NCBI RefSeq assembly: GCF_000812685.1
Contig: NZ_JWIF01000027.1
Coordinates: 1-64,000 of the forward strand
Direction: 5' to 3'
DNA from: Halocynthiibacter namhaensis
GTDB lineage: Bacteria; Pseudomonadota; Alphaproteobacteria; Rhodobacterales; Rhodobacteraceae
DNA length: 64,000 bases
In this document: piece by piece, positions 42,153 to 50,457 of the stretch
Layout: each line of letters begins with the position of its first letter
Numbering within the stretch: position 1 is the stretch's first letter
Notes under the pieces: generated by a model
Database searches by the model: none
Seen by the model: only the letters and a program-made list of their open reading frames with translations
Told to the model about the DNA's origin: nothing
Position numbers and translations under genes: made by a program

Positions 42153-43124
42153 TTATACAGCGTCGACAGGTGTGCGATATTCCATGCGACGCACGGAACC
42201 GGTGCGCGAACGCATTAGGATGGTTTCAGTGGTCATCCAGCCGGGTTCGCGTTTTACACCGGATAGGATAGAACCGTCCGTCACACCAGTTGCGGCGAAT
42301 AATACGTCCTCGGTGACCATTTCGTCGCGCGTATAGATCTTGTCAAAATCGGTGATGCCTGCTTTTGAGGCACGACCACGTTCGTCATCGTTGCGGAACA
42401 GAAGCCGTCCGTACATTTGACCGCCCATACATTTCAAAGCCGCCGCAGCAAGAACACCCTCAGGTGCGCCGCCGGTGCCCATATACATGTCGATGCCAGT
42501 GGTTTCAGATTCCGCACAGTGCATAACGCCCGCAACGTCACCGTCAGAAATCAAACGGATCGCCGCACCAGTTTCGCGAATGCCTGCGATAACGTCTTCA
42601 TGGCGAGGACGTTCCAACACACAAACGGTGATGTCTTCACAAGCGCAACCTTTGGCTTTGGCAAGGGCTTCAACACGTTCCTTTGGCGACATGTCCAAAG
42701 TCACAACGCCTTCAGGGAAGCCTGGGCCAACCGCCAGTTTATCCATGTAAACGTCAGGTGCATGCAGCATGGAGCCACGTGGGCCCATTGCGATCACGGT
42801 CAAAGCGTTTGGCATGTCTTTCGCGGTCAGGGTTGTGCCTTCCAGCGGGTCAAGCGCGATATCAACGCCAGGACCTTCGCCTGTGCCGACTTCTTCGCCG
42901 ATGAACAACATTGGCGCTTCGTCGCGTTCGCCTTCACCGATGACCACAACACCTGCGATATCCAGCAAGTTCAGCTGTTCGCGCATAGCGTTCACAGCGG
43001 CTTGGTCAGCAGCTTTTTCGTCGCCACGGCCAACAAGGCGTGCAGAGGCAAGGGCAGCAGCTTCAGATACGCGGGCAAGGCCCAGAGACAGCATACGGTC
43101 GTTAAAGTCAGTCGTCTTGGGCAT
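42153..43124 (-). CDS. glpX: Fructose-1,6-bisphosphatase class II, 323 aa
   Basis: The start is ATG 43124 (M-P-K-T-T-D-F) behind GGGAATG; an upstream ATG at 43148 adds unrelated residues. GlpX motifs include V-V-I-G-E-G-E-R-D-E-A-P-M-L, D-P-L-E-G-T-T-L-T-A (metal and phosphate binding) and G-T-G-G-A-P-E-G-V-L-A-A-A-A-L. It hydrolyses fructose 1,6-bisphosphate for gluconeogenesis. It is paired with recJ in this order. Confidence 0.95.
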   Translation of the reverse strand: MPKTTDFNDRMLSLGLARVSEAAALASARLVGRGDEKAADQAAVNAMREQLNLLDIAGVVVIGEGERDEAPMLFIGEEVGTGEGPGVDIALDPLEGTTLTAKDMPNALTVIAMGPRGSMLHAPDVYMDKLAVGPGFPEGVVTLDMSPKERVEALAKAKGCACEDITVCVLERPRHEDVIAGIRETGAAIRLISDGDVAGVMHCAESETTGIDMYMGTGGAPEGVLAAAALKCMGGQMYGRLLFRNDDERGRASKAGITDFDKIYTRDEMVTEDVLFAATGVTDGSILSGVKREPGWMTTETILMRSRTGSVRRMEYRTPVDAV

Positions 43125-43336
43125 TTTAGCATTCCCGGATAAAAACAAAAGTTGCGCCCGGTTTAATGTGCGCCGGCCTTTCGGGCAAGGTGATTTGGCA
43201 TCATAAAATGGCCGAATTGGGCCGAGGACGAAGATTACGGCAGAATATCGGCCTCAGACACGCCGTCTGCTTGACTTTTGCGCCTGTCTGCTGTGTATCA
43301 ATCCGGACTAATTTTTTACCCTGAAGGGGACGCGAA

Positions 43337-45115
43337 ATGCACGCTTATCGCAGCCAGACCTGTGCCGAACTTAACAAATCCAACGTGGGCGATAATGTAC
43401 GCCTGTCCGGCTGGGTGCATCGGGTGCGAGATCACGGCGGATTGCTGTTTATCGACCTGCGCGACCATTACGGAATTACGCAGATCATGGCGGATGCCGA
43501 CAGCCCTGTTTTCGCAGAGCTTGAAAAAGTACGGTCTGAATGGTGTATCCGCATTGATGGTAACGTCATGGCGCGCGACGAAAGCCTTGTGAATAAAGCG
43601 ATTCCAACCGGCGAGATCGAAGTTTTCATTCGCGATTTGGAAGTTCTGGGTTCTGCGCAAGAACTGCCATTGATGGTGTTCGGTGATCAGGAATACCCTG
43701 AAGAAACTCGCCTGAAATACCGCTATCTTGATCTGCGCCGCGAGAAGATGCAGGAAAACATGTGTCTGCGGTCTGACGTTGTGGCGTCCATGCGTCGTCG
43801 CATGTGGGATAAGAAATTTCGCGAATATCAAACGCCGATTATCACAGCGTCCAGCCCTGAAGGCGCGCGCGATTTCTTGGTGCCTTCCCGTCAGCACCCT
43901 GGTAAATTCTACGCACTGCCACAGGCGCCTCAGCAGTTTAAACAGCTGATCATGGTGTCTGGTTTCGATAAATACTTCCAAATCGCGCCATGTTTCCGCG
44001 ATGAAGATCCACGCGCTGATCGTTCACCAACAGATTTCTACCAGCTCGACCTAGAGATGTCATTTGTTGAACAACAAGACATTTTCGACACGATCCAGCC
44101 GGTTCTTGGTGGGATCTTTGAAGAATTTGGCGGCGGCAAGAAAGTTGACCAAGAATGGGAACAGATTTCCTATCGTGACGCGGCCCTTTGGTATGGTTCT
44201 GATAAGCCTGACTTGCGTAACCCAATCAAAATGGAAATCGTATCTGAACATTTCGCCGGTTCTGGTTTTGCGATCTTTGCCAAGCTTCTGGAACAAGAAG
44301 GCACACAGATCCGTGCGATCCCTGCGCCCAAAGGTGGGTCACGTAAGTTCTGTGATCGTATGAATAAATTCGCACAACAAGAAGGTCTGCCTGGCATGGG
44401 TTATATCTTCTGGCGCGATCAAGGCGAAGGCCTGGAAGCGGCTGGACCTTTGGCGAAAAACATTGGTCCTGAGCGCACAGAAGCGATCCGTCAACAGCTG
44501 GGCCTTGGTCTTGGCGATGCGGCGTTCTTCTTGGGCGGTAAACCTAAAGCGTTTGAATCCGTTGCGGGGCGTGCGCGTAACGTGATCGGCGAAGAACTTG
44601 GCCTGACCGATATGGACCGTTTTGCATTCGCTTGGATCGTGGATTTCCCAATCTATGAGAAGGATGAGGAAACCGGCAAGATCGACTTTGAACATAACCC
44701 GTTCTCTATGCCCCAAGGTGGCATGGAAGCGTTGAACGGTGATCCTTTGGACGTTCTGGGTTATCAGTATGACTTGGCCTGTAACGGGTATGAATTGCTG
44801 TCTGGTGCGATCCGGAACCACCGCCCTGAAATTATGTATAAAGCTTTTGAAATCGCGGGTTATGGCGAAGATGAGGTCAACAAACGTTTTGGCGGCATGG
44901 TGAATGCGTTCAAATTTGGCGCGCCTCCCCACGGTGGCTGTGCGGCGGGTATCGACCGGATTGTGATGCTGTTGGCAGAACAAGATAACATCCGCGAAGT
45001 GATCATGTTCCCAATGAACCAACGTGCGGAAGACGTGATGATGAATGCACCAAGTGAGGCCATGAGCGACCAGTTGCGTGAACTTGGCCTACGCGTCGTT
45101 CCACAGGACAACTGA
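43337..45115 (+). CDS. aspS: Aspartyl-tRNA synthetase, 592 aa
   Basis: Full-length bacterial-type AspRS. An N-terminal OB anticodon-binding domain ([13 protein letters not shown]) is followed by class II motif 2 ([11 protein letters not shown]), the bacterial GAD insertion and motif 3 (G-I-D-R-I-V-M-L-L). SD AAGGGGAC lies 6 bases before ATG 43337. TTGACT at 43271-43276, with TATCAA about 19 bases later, could be the promoter. Bacterial-type enzymes may be discriminating or also charge tRNA-Asn; the sequence alone does not decide. Confidence 0.97.
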   Translation: MHAYRSQTCAELNKSNVGDNVRLSGWVHRVRDHGGLLFIDLRDHYGITQIMADADSPVFAELEKVRSEWCIRIDGNVMARDESLVNKAIPTGEIEVFIRDLEVLGSAQELPLMVFGDQEYPEETRLKYRYLDLRREKMQENMCLRSDVVASMRRRMWDKKFREYQTPIITASSPEGARDFLVPSRQHPGKFYALPQAPQQFKQLIMVSGFDKYFQIAPCFRDEDPRADRSPTDFYQLDLEMSFVEQQDIFDTIQPVLGGIFEEFGGGKKVDQEWEQISYRDAALWYGSDKPDLRNPIKMEIVSEHFAGSGFAIFAKLLEQEGTQIRAIPAPKGGSRKFCDRMNKFAQQEGLPGMGYIFWRDQGEGLEAAGPLAKNIGPERTEAIRQQLGLGLGDAAFFLGGKPKAFESVAGRARNVIGEELGLTDMDRFAFAWIVDFPIYEKDEETGKIDFEHNPFSMPQGGMEALNGDPLDVLGYQYDLACNGYELLSGAIRNHRPEIMYKAFEIAGYGEDEVNKRFGGMVNAFKFGAPPHGGCAAGIDRIVMLLAEQDNIREVIMFPMNQRAEDVMMNAPSEAMSDQLRELGLRVVPQDN

Positions 45116-45150
45116 TAGGTCCGCGGCGAGAATTTGCCGCATTGAACATT

Positions 45151-45180
45151 GGTGGGATCAGGTGTTGATCTGATCCCACC
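45151..45180. terminator. Hairpin after aspS
   Basis: Perfect 11-bp stem GGTGGGATCAG / CTGATCCCACC with an 8-base loop, 35 bases after the aspS stop; no T-run. Confidence 0.6.
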
Positions 45181-45248
45181 GCAGCCAGTCTCTCATATAC
45201 CTTTCACAAAGGGGCAAGCCGGACGGGCTATGCAATAGGGGACAGGCG

Positions 45249-46640
45249 ATGCAAAGACGTGATTTTCTAAAAATGAGTGCAGCAGGCGTGACGCTTGCGG
45301 GTGGTGGCAGTGCGCTTTGGGCGGCTGGGGCCGATCCTGTGGTGCAGCATCTGAAAGTGCAGCCCGCGCAATATGGCCTGATGCCGGGGAAGGTGACCCA
45401 GGGCATGGTCAGTCTGGCCGCAGATGCCCCGCCGCCTGTTTTGCGGATGAAACAGGGGCAAGCCTTTGTCGCCAATGTGGAAAACGGCATGGAGGATTAC
45501 ACGGCGATGCATTGGCATGGGCTGCGTATCCCCAATGCGATGGACGGTGTGCCATATCTGACGCAATTTCCCATCGCCCCAAAAGAGATTTTTCAATACA
45601 CATTCACACCGCCGGATGCGGGCACCTATTGGTATCACCCGCATTGCATGACCATGACGCAAATGGCGCTTGGTCTGACCGGTGTTTTGGTGGTGGAAGA
45701 AGCGGATGATGTTGGCTTTGACAGCGAAGAGGTGCTGAACCTGCGTGACTTTCGCCTGAACGGCGAGGGGCAATTCATTGACCTTTATACTGGGCGTGGT
45801 GCGGCACGTGGGGGCACCCATGGCACGGTGATGGCGGTGAATTGGCAAGACGTGCAACGCAGTGATCACGCGGCAGGATCGCTTGTGCGGATGCGGGTTG
45901 CGGCGACAGATACGACGCGGATCTATAAGCTTTATTTTGTGGGTACTGACGGCGAAATCATCGCATGGGACGGCCATCCGGTGGATTACGCGGTGCCTTT
46001 CCCGGTGTCTGGTGATGATCCTTTGATCCTGTCGCCGGGCCAACGTATGGATGTGGCGTTGCGCATGCCTTCAACAGAAGGCGAGACCGTGAAATTGATG
46101 GCGCGTGTGCCGGGTGGCGTGCGTGAATTGGCGGTCTTGACGTCGGTGGGGCAGGATGCAGGGCGTGTGTTGTCTGAACTGAAACCCCTGCCGCGCAATC
46201 CCCTGTCTGAACCTGACCTGACCAATCCTCGGGTCGAGGAATTCGTCTTTGGTTGGTCCCCGGAAGGCGATCTGCCCAACAATGGGTTTTGCGGCACGCT
46301 TGGCTATACGTTTTGGTCGATCAATCGCAAACCTTGGGCTGGGGATGCGTCGGAAGGCACGGCGGCTTTGGCGCGCCTGAACCTTGGGGAAACCGTTGTT
46401 TTGCGCCTGCGTAATGAAAGCCCGAACCTGCATCCGATCCATCTGCATGGGCTGGCGTTCCGGCCGATCCGGTCGAACAAGCGTGACGTTCTGCCCAATA
46501 TGACGGATACGGCACTGCTGTTGAAGGACGAGGTGCTTGAGGTCGCATTGGTGGCGGATAATCCCGGCAAATGGGCCTTCCATTGCCACGTGATTGAGCA
46601 TCAGAAGACCGGGCTTGCCGGGTATATTGAGGTGGTGTGA
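45249..46640 (+). CDS. Multicopper oxidase, Tat-exported, 463 aa
   Basis: The N-terminus M-Q-R-R-D-F-L-K-M is a twin-arginine signal of the SufI/CueO type. The four copper motifs are present in order: H-W-H-G (88-91), W-Y-H-P-H (128-132), H-P-I-H-L-H-G near residue 397, and H-C-H-V-I-E-H near the C-terminus, followed by G-L-A-G-Y. No methionine-rich copper-binding insert like that of CueO is visible, so substrate is open (copper, iron, manganese or phenols). It stands alone, convergent with hemE. Confidence 0.9.
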   Translation: MQRRDFLKMSAAGVTLAGGGSALWAAGADPVVQHLKVQPAQYGLMPGKVTQGMVSLAADAPPPVLRMKQGQAFVANVENGMEDYTAMHWHGLRIPNAMDGVPYLTQFPIAPKEIFQYTFTPPDAGTYWYHPHCMTMTQMALGLTGVLVVEEADDVGFDSEEVLNLRDFRLNGEGQFIDLYTGRGAARGGTHGTVMAVNWQDVQRSDHAAGSLVRMRVAATDTTRIYKLYFVGTDGEIIAWDGHPVDYAVPFPVSGDDPLILSPGQRMDVALRMPSTEGETVKLMARVPGGVRELAVLTSVGQDAGRVLSELKPLPRNPLSEPDLTNPRVEEFVFGWSPEGDLPNNGFCGTLGYTFWSINRKPWAGDASEGTAALARLNLGETVVLRLRNESPNLHPIHLHGLAFRPIRSNKRDVLPNMTDTALLLKDEVLEVALVADNPGKWAFHCHVIEHQKTGLAGYIEVV

Positions 46641-46649
46641 GGGGAATGA

Positions 46650-47684
46650 TTACCCCTCGCGCACGGCGTCGATCATGCGCTGCACATTGTCGGGATCGGC
46701 GTCTGGTGTGATGCCGTGACCAAGGTTGAAAATATGCGGACCATTTTTCAGGGCTTTGCAGATACGTTTGGTTTCAGACACCAGTTTGTCCCCGCCTGTG
46801 ACCATGTGCTTTGACGCCAAGTTGCCCTGAACACAGCCATCAGTTTGCAGGTTTTCAGCCGCCCATTCCGCACTGATGGAATTGTCGATCGCCAGGCAAT
46901 CCGCACCTGTGGCTTTGGCGAAACCGATATAGCCCGCGCCCGCTTCACGTGGGAAAGCGATGACGGGTGTGTTGGGATATTGTGCCTTCAGGGCCGTGAT
47001 GATTTCCTTGGCAGGTTGCAGCGCGTAGCGTTGGAAATCAGCGCCTTTCAGAGAACCCGCCCAGCTGTCGAACAGTTTGACAACCTCGGCCCCGGCCTCA
47101 ATTTGCGCGGCAAGATATTCGATGGTTGCTTGCGTGATCTTCGCCATGAGCGCGTCAAAAGCTGCGGGGTTTTCGTTTTTCAACAGATGTGCCGGGCCTT
47201 GATCCGGTGTGCCACGGCCCGCGATCATATAGGTCGCCACGGTCCAGGGCGCGCCCGCAAAGCCGATCAATGTGGTTTCTTTGGGCAGTTCAGACGCCAA
47301 GATTTTCACGGTTTCATAGATCGGCGATAGGGTCGCGTCGATCTCACCCACCGGGCGCAGGGCATCGACGCCTTCCATGGATGTAATGGTGGACAGGCGC
47401 GGGCCTTCGCCGGTGACGAACCACAGATCAGCGCCAAGGGCCTGTGGAATAAGCAAAATATCTGCAAATAGGATGGAGGCATCAAAGCCATAGCGGCGAA
47501 TGGGCTGCAATGTGACCTCTGCCGCGAGTTCTGGGTTGTAACAAAGCGACAGGAAATCACCGGCCTGGGCACGTGTTGCGCGATATTCGGGCAGATACCG
47601 CCCAGCCTGGCGCATCATCCAAATTGGGGGGACTTCTTGCGTCTCGCCTGCAAGTGCTTTCAGGATGGTTTTTTGCTGTGCCAT
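46650..47684 (-). CDS. hemE: Uroporphyrinogen decarboxylase, 344 aa
   Basis: The N-terminal [17 protein letters not shown] is the family's most conserved stretch. [14 protein letters not shown] and F-D-S-W-A-G also match. It converts uroporphyrinogen III to coproporphyrinogen III for heme and bacteriochlorophyll. It is divergent from hemC across a 121-bp shared control region. Confidence 0.97.
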   Translation of the reverse strand: MAQQKTILKALAGETQEVPPIWMMRQAGRYLPEYRATRAQAGDFLSLCYNPELAAEVTLQPIRRYGFDASILFADILLIPQALGADLWFVTGEGPRLSTITSMEGVDALRPVGEIDATLSPIYETVKILASELPKETTLIGFAGAPWTVATYMIAGRGTPDQGPAHLLKNENPAAFDALMAKITQATIEYLAAQIEAGAEVVKLFDSWAGSLKGADFQRYALQPAKEIITALKAQYPNTPVIAFPREAGAGYIGFAKATGADCLAIDNSISAEWAAENLQTDGCVQGNLASKHMVTGGDKLVSETKRICKALKNGPHIFNLGHGITPDADPDNVQRMIDAVREG

Positions 47685-47805
47685 GATATGCGCCTTTCTT
47701 GGTTTCTCCCTGCCTCACGCCTGTGCGGCGTGATGTCAAGTGAACAACTGTCGCGCCCCGCATCCAGGCCATTGTCAGTGGGTGTTTTCGGGGTTAAATG
47801 GAGGA

Positions 47806-48762
47806 ATGACTTTGACACTCCCCACCCCCGCTTCACCGCTGAAAATCGGCACCCGTGGATCACCCTTGGCCCTTGCGCAGGCGTATGAAACCCGTGCGCG
47901 GTTGATGGCGGCGTTCGATCTGGTGGAAGATGCATTTGAGATCTGCGTGATCCAAACATCAGGCGACAATCGTCAGCTGATTGATGCGGATCGTCCCTTG
48001 AAGGAAATCGGCAATAAGGGCCTGTTCACCAAAGAGATCGAAGAGGCGTTGTTGTCCGGTGGCATTGATATTGCTGTGCATTCGATGAAAGACATGCCGA
48101 CGGTGCAGCCTGAGGGGCTGATCCTTGATTGCTATCTGCCGCGTGAAGATGTGCGCGATGCTTTTGTGTCGCTGAAATACGCGGGTATTGCGGATTTGCC
48201 AAAGGGTGCAACCGTTGGCACATCGTCCCTGCGGCGTCGGGCGCAGTTGTTGAATACCCGTCCTGATCTGAATGTGGTTGAATTTCGTGGCAATGTGCAG
48301 ACGCGGTTGAAGAAACTGGGGAATGATGTTGCGGATGCGACTTTCCTTGCGATGGCTGGGTTGAACCGTTTGGGGTTGGATGTGCCGAAAGCCGCGATTG
48401 AGGTTGATGACCTGCTGCCCGCCGTTGCCCAAGGCGCGATTGGGATTGAACGGCGTCTGGATGATACCCGTGCGCAGGAAATGCTGAATGCGATCCACAA
48501 CAGTGAGACCGGGCAACGGCTTGCGGCGGAACGTGCGTTCTTGATGACCTTGGATGGGTCTTGTGAAACCCCGATTGGGGCTTTGGCGGTTCTGGTGGGG
48601 GATCAAATCCACCTGCGCGGCGAGATCTTGCGCCCGGATGGATCAGAAAAAATGTGTGAAGAAGGTATTGCGCCAATTTCTGAGGGTGCTGAATTGGGGC
48701 GTGCTTTGGGCGAGCGCCTGCTTGCCGCCGCGCCCAAAGGGTTCTTTGACTGGCGTGACTGA
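47806..48762 (+). CDS. hemC: Porphobilinogen deaminase (hydroxymethylbilane synthase), 318 aa
   Basis: Signatures are G-T-R-G-S-P-L-A-L-A-Q, K-D-M-P-T, T-S-S-L-R-R-R-A-Q and the dipyrromethane-cofactor cysteine in G-S-C-E-T-P-I-G-A. It polymerises four porphobilinogens. The start is uncertain: GGAGG at 47800-47804 is only one base from ATG 47806 but seven bases from the in-frame TTG 47812, which removes only two residues. Confidence 0.95.
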   Translation: MTLTLPTPASPLKIGTRGSPLALAQAYETRARLMAAFDLVEDAFEICVIQTSGDNRQLIDADRPLKEIGNKGLFTKEIEEALLSGGIDIAVHSMKDMPTVQPEGLILDCYLPREDVRDAFVSLKYAGIADLPKGATVGTSSLRRRAQLLNTRPDLNVVEFRGNVQTRLKKLGNDVADATFLAMAGLNRLGLDVPKAAIEVDDLLPAVAQGAIGIERRLDDTRAQEMLNAIHNSETGQRLAAERAFLMTLDGSCETPIGALAVLVGDQIHLRGEILRPDGSEKMCEEGIAPISEGAELGRALGERLLAAAPKGFFDWRD

Positions 48763-48772
48763 ACGAAAAAGA

Positions 48773-48820
48773 CCCCGGAAACTTTGAAAGTTTCCGGGGC
48801 GTTTTATTTGAAATAAAACG
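48773..48820. repeat. Double-hairpin element between hemC and soeC
   Basis: The first hairpin is CCCCGGAAACTTT / AAAGTTTCCGGGG around a single G (48773-48799). The second is CGTTTTATTT / AAATAAAACG around a single G (48800-48820), followed by GGGGTCG. The second matches the first hairpin of the repeat at 30247-30292 except for one base pair. It lies between convergent genes and can terminate both. Confidence 0.75.
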
Positions 48821-48835
48821 GGGTCGCGCGCTGAT

Positions 48836-49711
48836 TTAGCGTTGGCCGTAATACAGGCCGACGACGTGTTCGGCTTCTGCAAAGAACAACCAACGTGACG
48901 CAAACAGGCCGCCAAGGTGGCTGATCACAGCGATCAGGGCCAACATGTGGTTGCTAGGCAGCAGCAACAGTATGGCGGCTGGCAGGATTACCATGAATAC
49001 CATGGCGATGATCCGCAGCTTTTGCGCGTGTTTGCGAGCAACCATATAGACCATTTCATGCAGCAGATAGTTGGTGCCCGTGTGGGGTGGCTCAAACATC
49101 CGAACCTTGCCTATATCACCAAGACCCGTTGCGGTTTCAATCGTGTGGCCGCGTTGGGCAAAGCGTTTGTCACCATCAAACCATGCCAGCAATTGAACTG
49201 CGCCTGCGATCAACAGCAACACACCTGCGGCTGTCGCTTGGCCTGCCAATAAGGCCCCGCCCGCGATGGACAGGGACAGAAAATAGGCGCTGGTCAGCGG
49301 GTGGTTCCAACGTGGAATGGTTGGCAATTGTGCATAGATCATTGAGGTTGTGAAGACTGTGCCAATGCTAAGCAAGGCGCCGATCCAGCCGATTTGCGTA
49401 AGCTTTGTGTCAAAGAAGATCACGCCGATTGCATAGAGGCCCATCAAGATCAGAGACGCCACTGCAAGGCAGCCTTCACGTGACAACCAGCTGGTTTTCC
49501 ACTGGCTAAAGGCCTTCATGGCGTTCTTGGGATTGCCCAGGTGGAAGGTTGAGGCCAGCAGCCCGCCAACCGACAGGGCGAAGGCGATAAAGAAGAAGAC
49601 AAAGGCGACCCAACCCGTGACATCAGGCAGGCCCATGCCCAAAAATGCCAGAAGGCCAAAGCCGAGACCCGAAAGGGCGGTGAAGAGGATTACAGAGGGT
49701 GCCGGATGCAT
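48836..49711 (-). CDS. soeC: Membrane anchor subunit of sulfite dehydrogenase (DmsC-like), 291 aa
   Basis: An integral membrane protein with about eight TM helices of the DmsC family (A-L-S-G-L-G-F-G-L near the start, S-T-F-H-L-G-N-P-K-N-A-M, W-K-T-S-W-L-S-R-E-G, and R-W-L-F-F-A-E-A near the end). It anchors SoeAB to the inner membrane and passes electrons from sulfite to the quinone pool. ATG at 49709-49711 shares a base with the stop of soeB. Confidence 0.85.
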   Translation of the reverse strand: MHPAPSVILFTALSGLGFGLLAFLGMGLPDVTGWVAFVFFFIAFALSVGGLLASTFHLGNPKNAMKAFSQWKTSWLSREGCLAVASLILMGLYAIGVIFFDTKLTQIGWIGALLSIGTVFTTSMIYAQLPTIPRWNHPLTSAYFLSLSIAGGALLAGQATAAGVLLLIAGAVQLLAWFDGDKRFAQRGHTIETATGLGDIGKVRMFEPPHTGTNYLLHEMVYMVARKHAQKLRIIAMVFMVILPAAILLLLPSNHMLALIAVISHLGGLFASRWLFFAEAEHVVGLYYGQR

Positions 49712-50457
49712 CAGAGTTTCTCCAGAGCTTTATCAAGCCAACCAAGGAAACCTTTGGTTTCAGTGGCAACAGGCGCAAGCAGGGGGGCCAGAATGTCGAT
49801 TTCGTCCATTGTGTCTTTGGGACGTGGGGGAAGGTATTTGTTCACGGGTTTCGTGCCAAGTTCAGGCATCAAATCCATACCGCCACGCGCGCGGGTCAGT
49901 TTAGATACGTTGCTTTCGGGATCCGCGAAATCACCAAAGTGACGCGCATTTGCGGGGCAGGTGCGCACGCATGCGGGTTCGCGGTCCTCCTCGGGGAGGT
50001 TCTCGTTGTAAATCCGATCCACACAAAGGGTGCATTTCTTCATCACACCTGCGGCTTTATCGAGTTCACGTGCGCCATATGGGCAGGCCCAGGCGCAAAG
50101 GCCACAGCCGATGCAGTCCTTTTCATTGACCAAAACAATGCCGTCTTCCACGCGTTTATAGCTGGCACCTGTTGGGCAGACGGTCACGCATGGCGCGTCG
50201 TCGCAATGCAGGCATGATTTCGGGAAGTGAATGGTTTGGGCCGGGGTTGCTTCTGGTTTGACTTCAAAGCTATGGACCCGGTTTAGGAACGTACCAGATG
50301 GATCTTCGCCATAAGCATCCTGATCCGAGAGGGGCGCACCATAGTTTTCGGTGTTCCAACCTTTGCAAGAAATCACGCAAGCATGACAGCCAACACAGGT
50401 ATCAAGGTCGATGACCAGGCCAAGTTTACGGGTGGTTTGTGCGGGAAGTTGTGTCAT
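49711..50457 (-). CDS. soeB: Iron-sulfur subunit of sulfite dehydrogenase (DmsB-like), 248 aa
   Basis: Four ferredoxin-type cysteine clusters are present: C-V-G-C-H-A-C-V-I-S-C, C-L-H-C-D-D-A-P-C-V-T-V-C-P, C-I-G-C-G-L-C-A-W-A-C-P and C-T-L-C ... C-V-R-T-C-P. They give the electron wire between the molybdenum subunit and the membrane anchor. No signal peptide is present, which fits a cytoplasm-facing enzyme. ATG 50457 overlaps the soeA stop (ATGA). Confidence 0.88.
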   Translation of the reverse strand: MTQLPAQTTRKLGLVIDLDTCVGCHACVISCKGWNTENYGAPLSDQDAYGEDPSGTFLNRVHSFEVKPEATPAQTIHFPKSCLHCDDAPCVTVCPTGASYKRVEDGIVLVNEKDCIGCGLCAWACPYGARELDKAAGVMKKCTLCVDRIYNENLPEEDREPACVRTCPANARHFGDFADPESNVSKLTRARGGMDLMPELGTKPVNKYLPPRPKDTMDEIDILAPLLAPVATETKGFLGWLDKALEKL

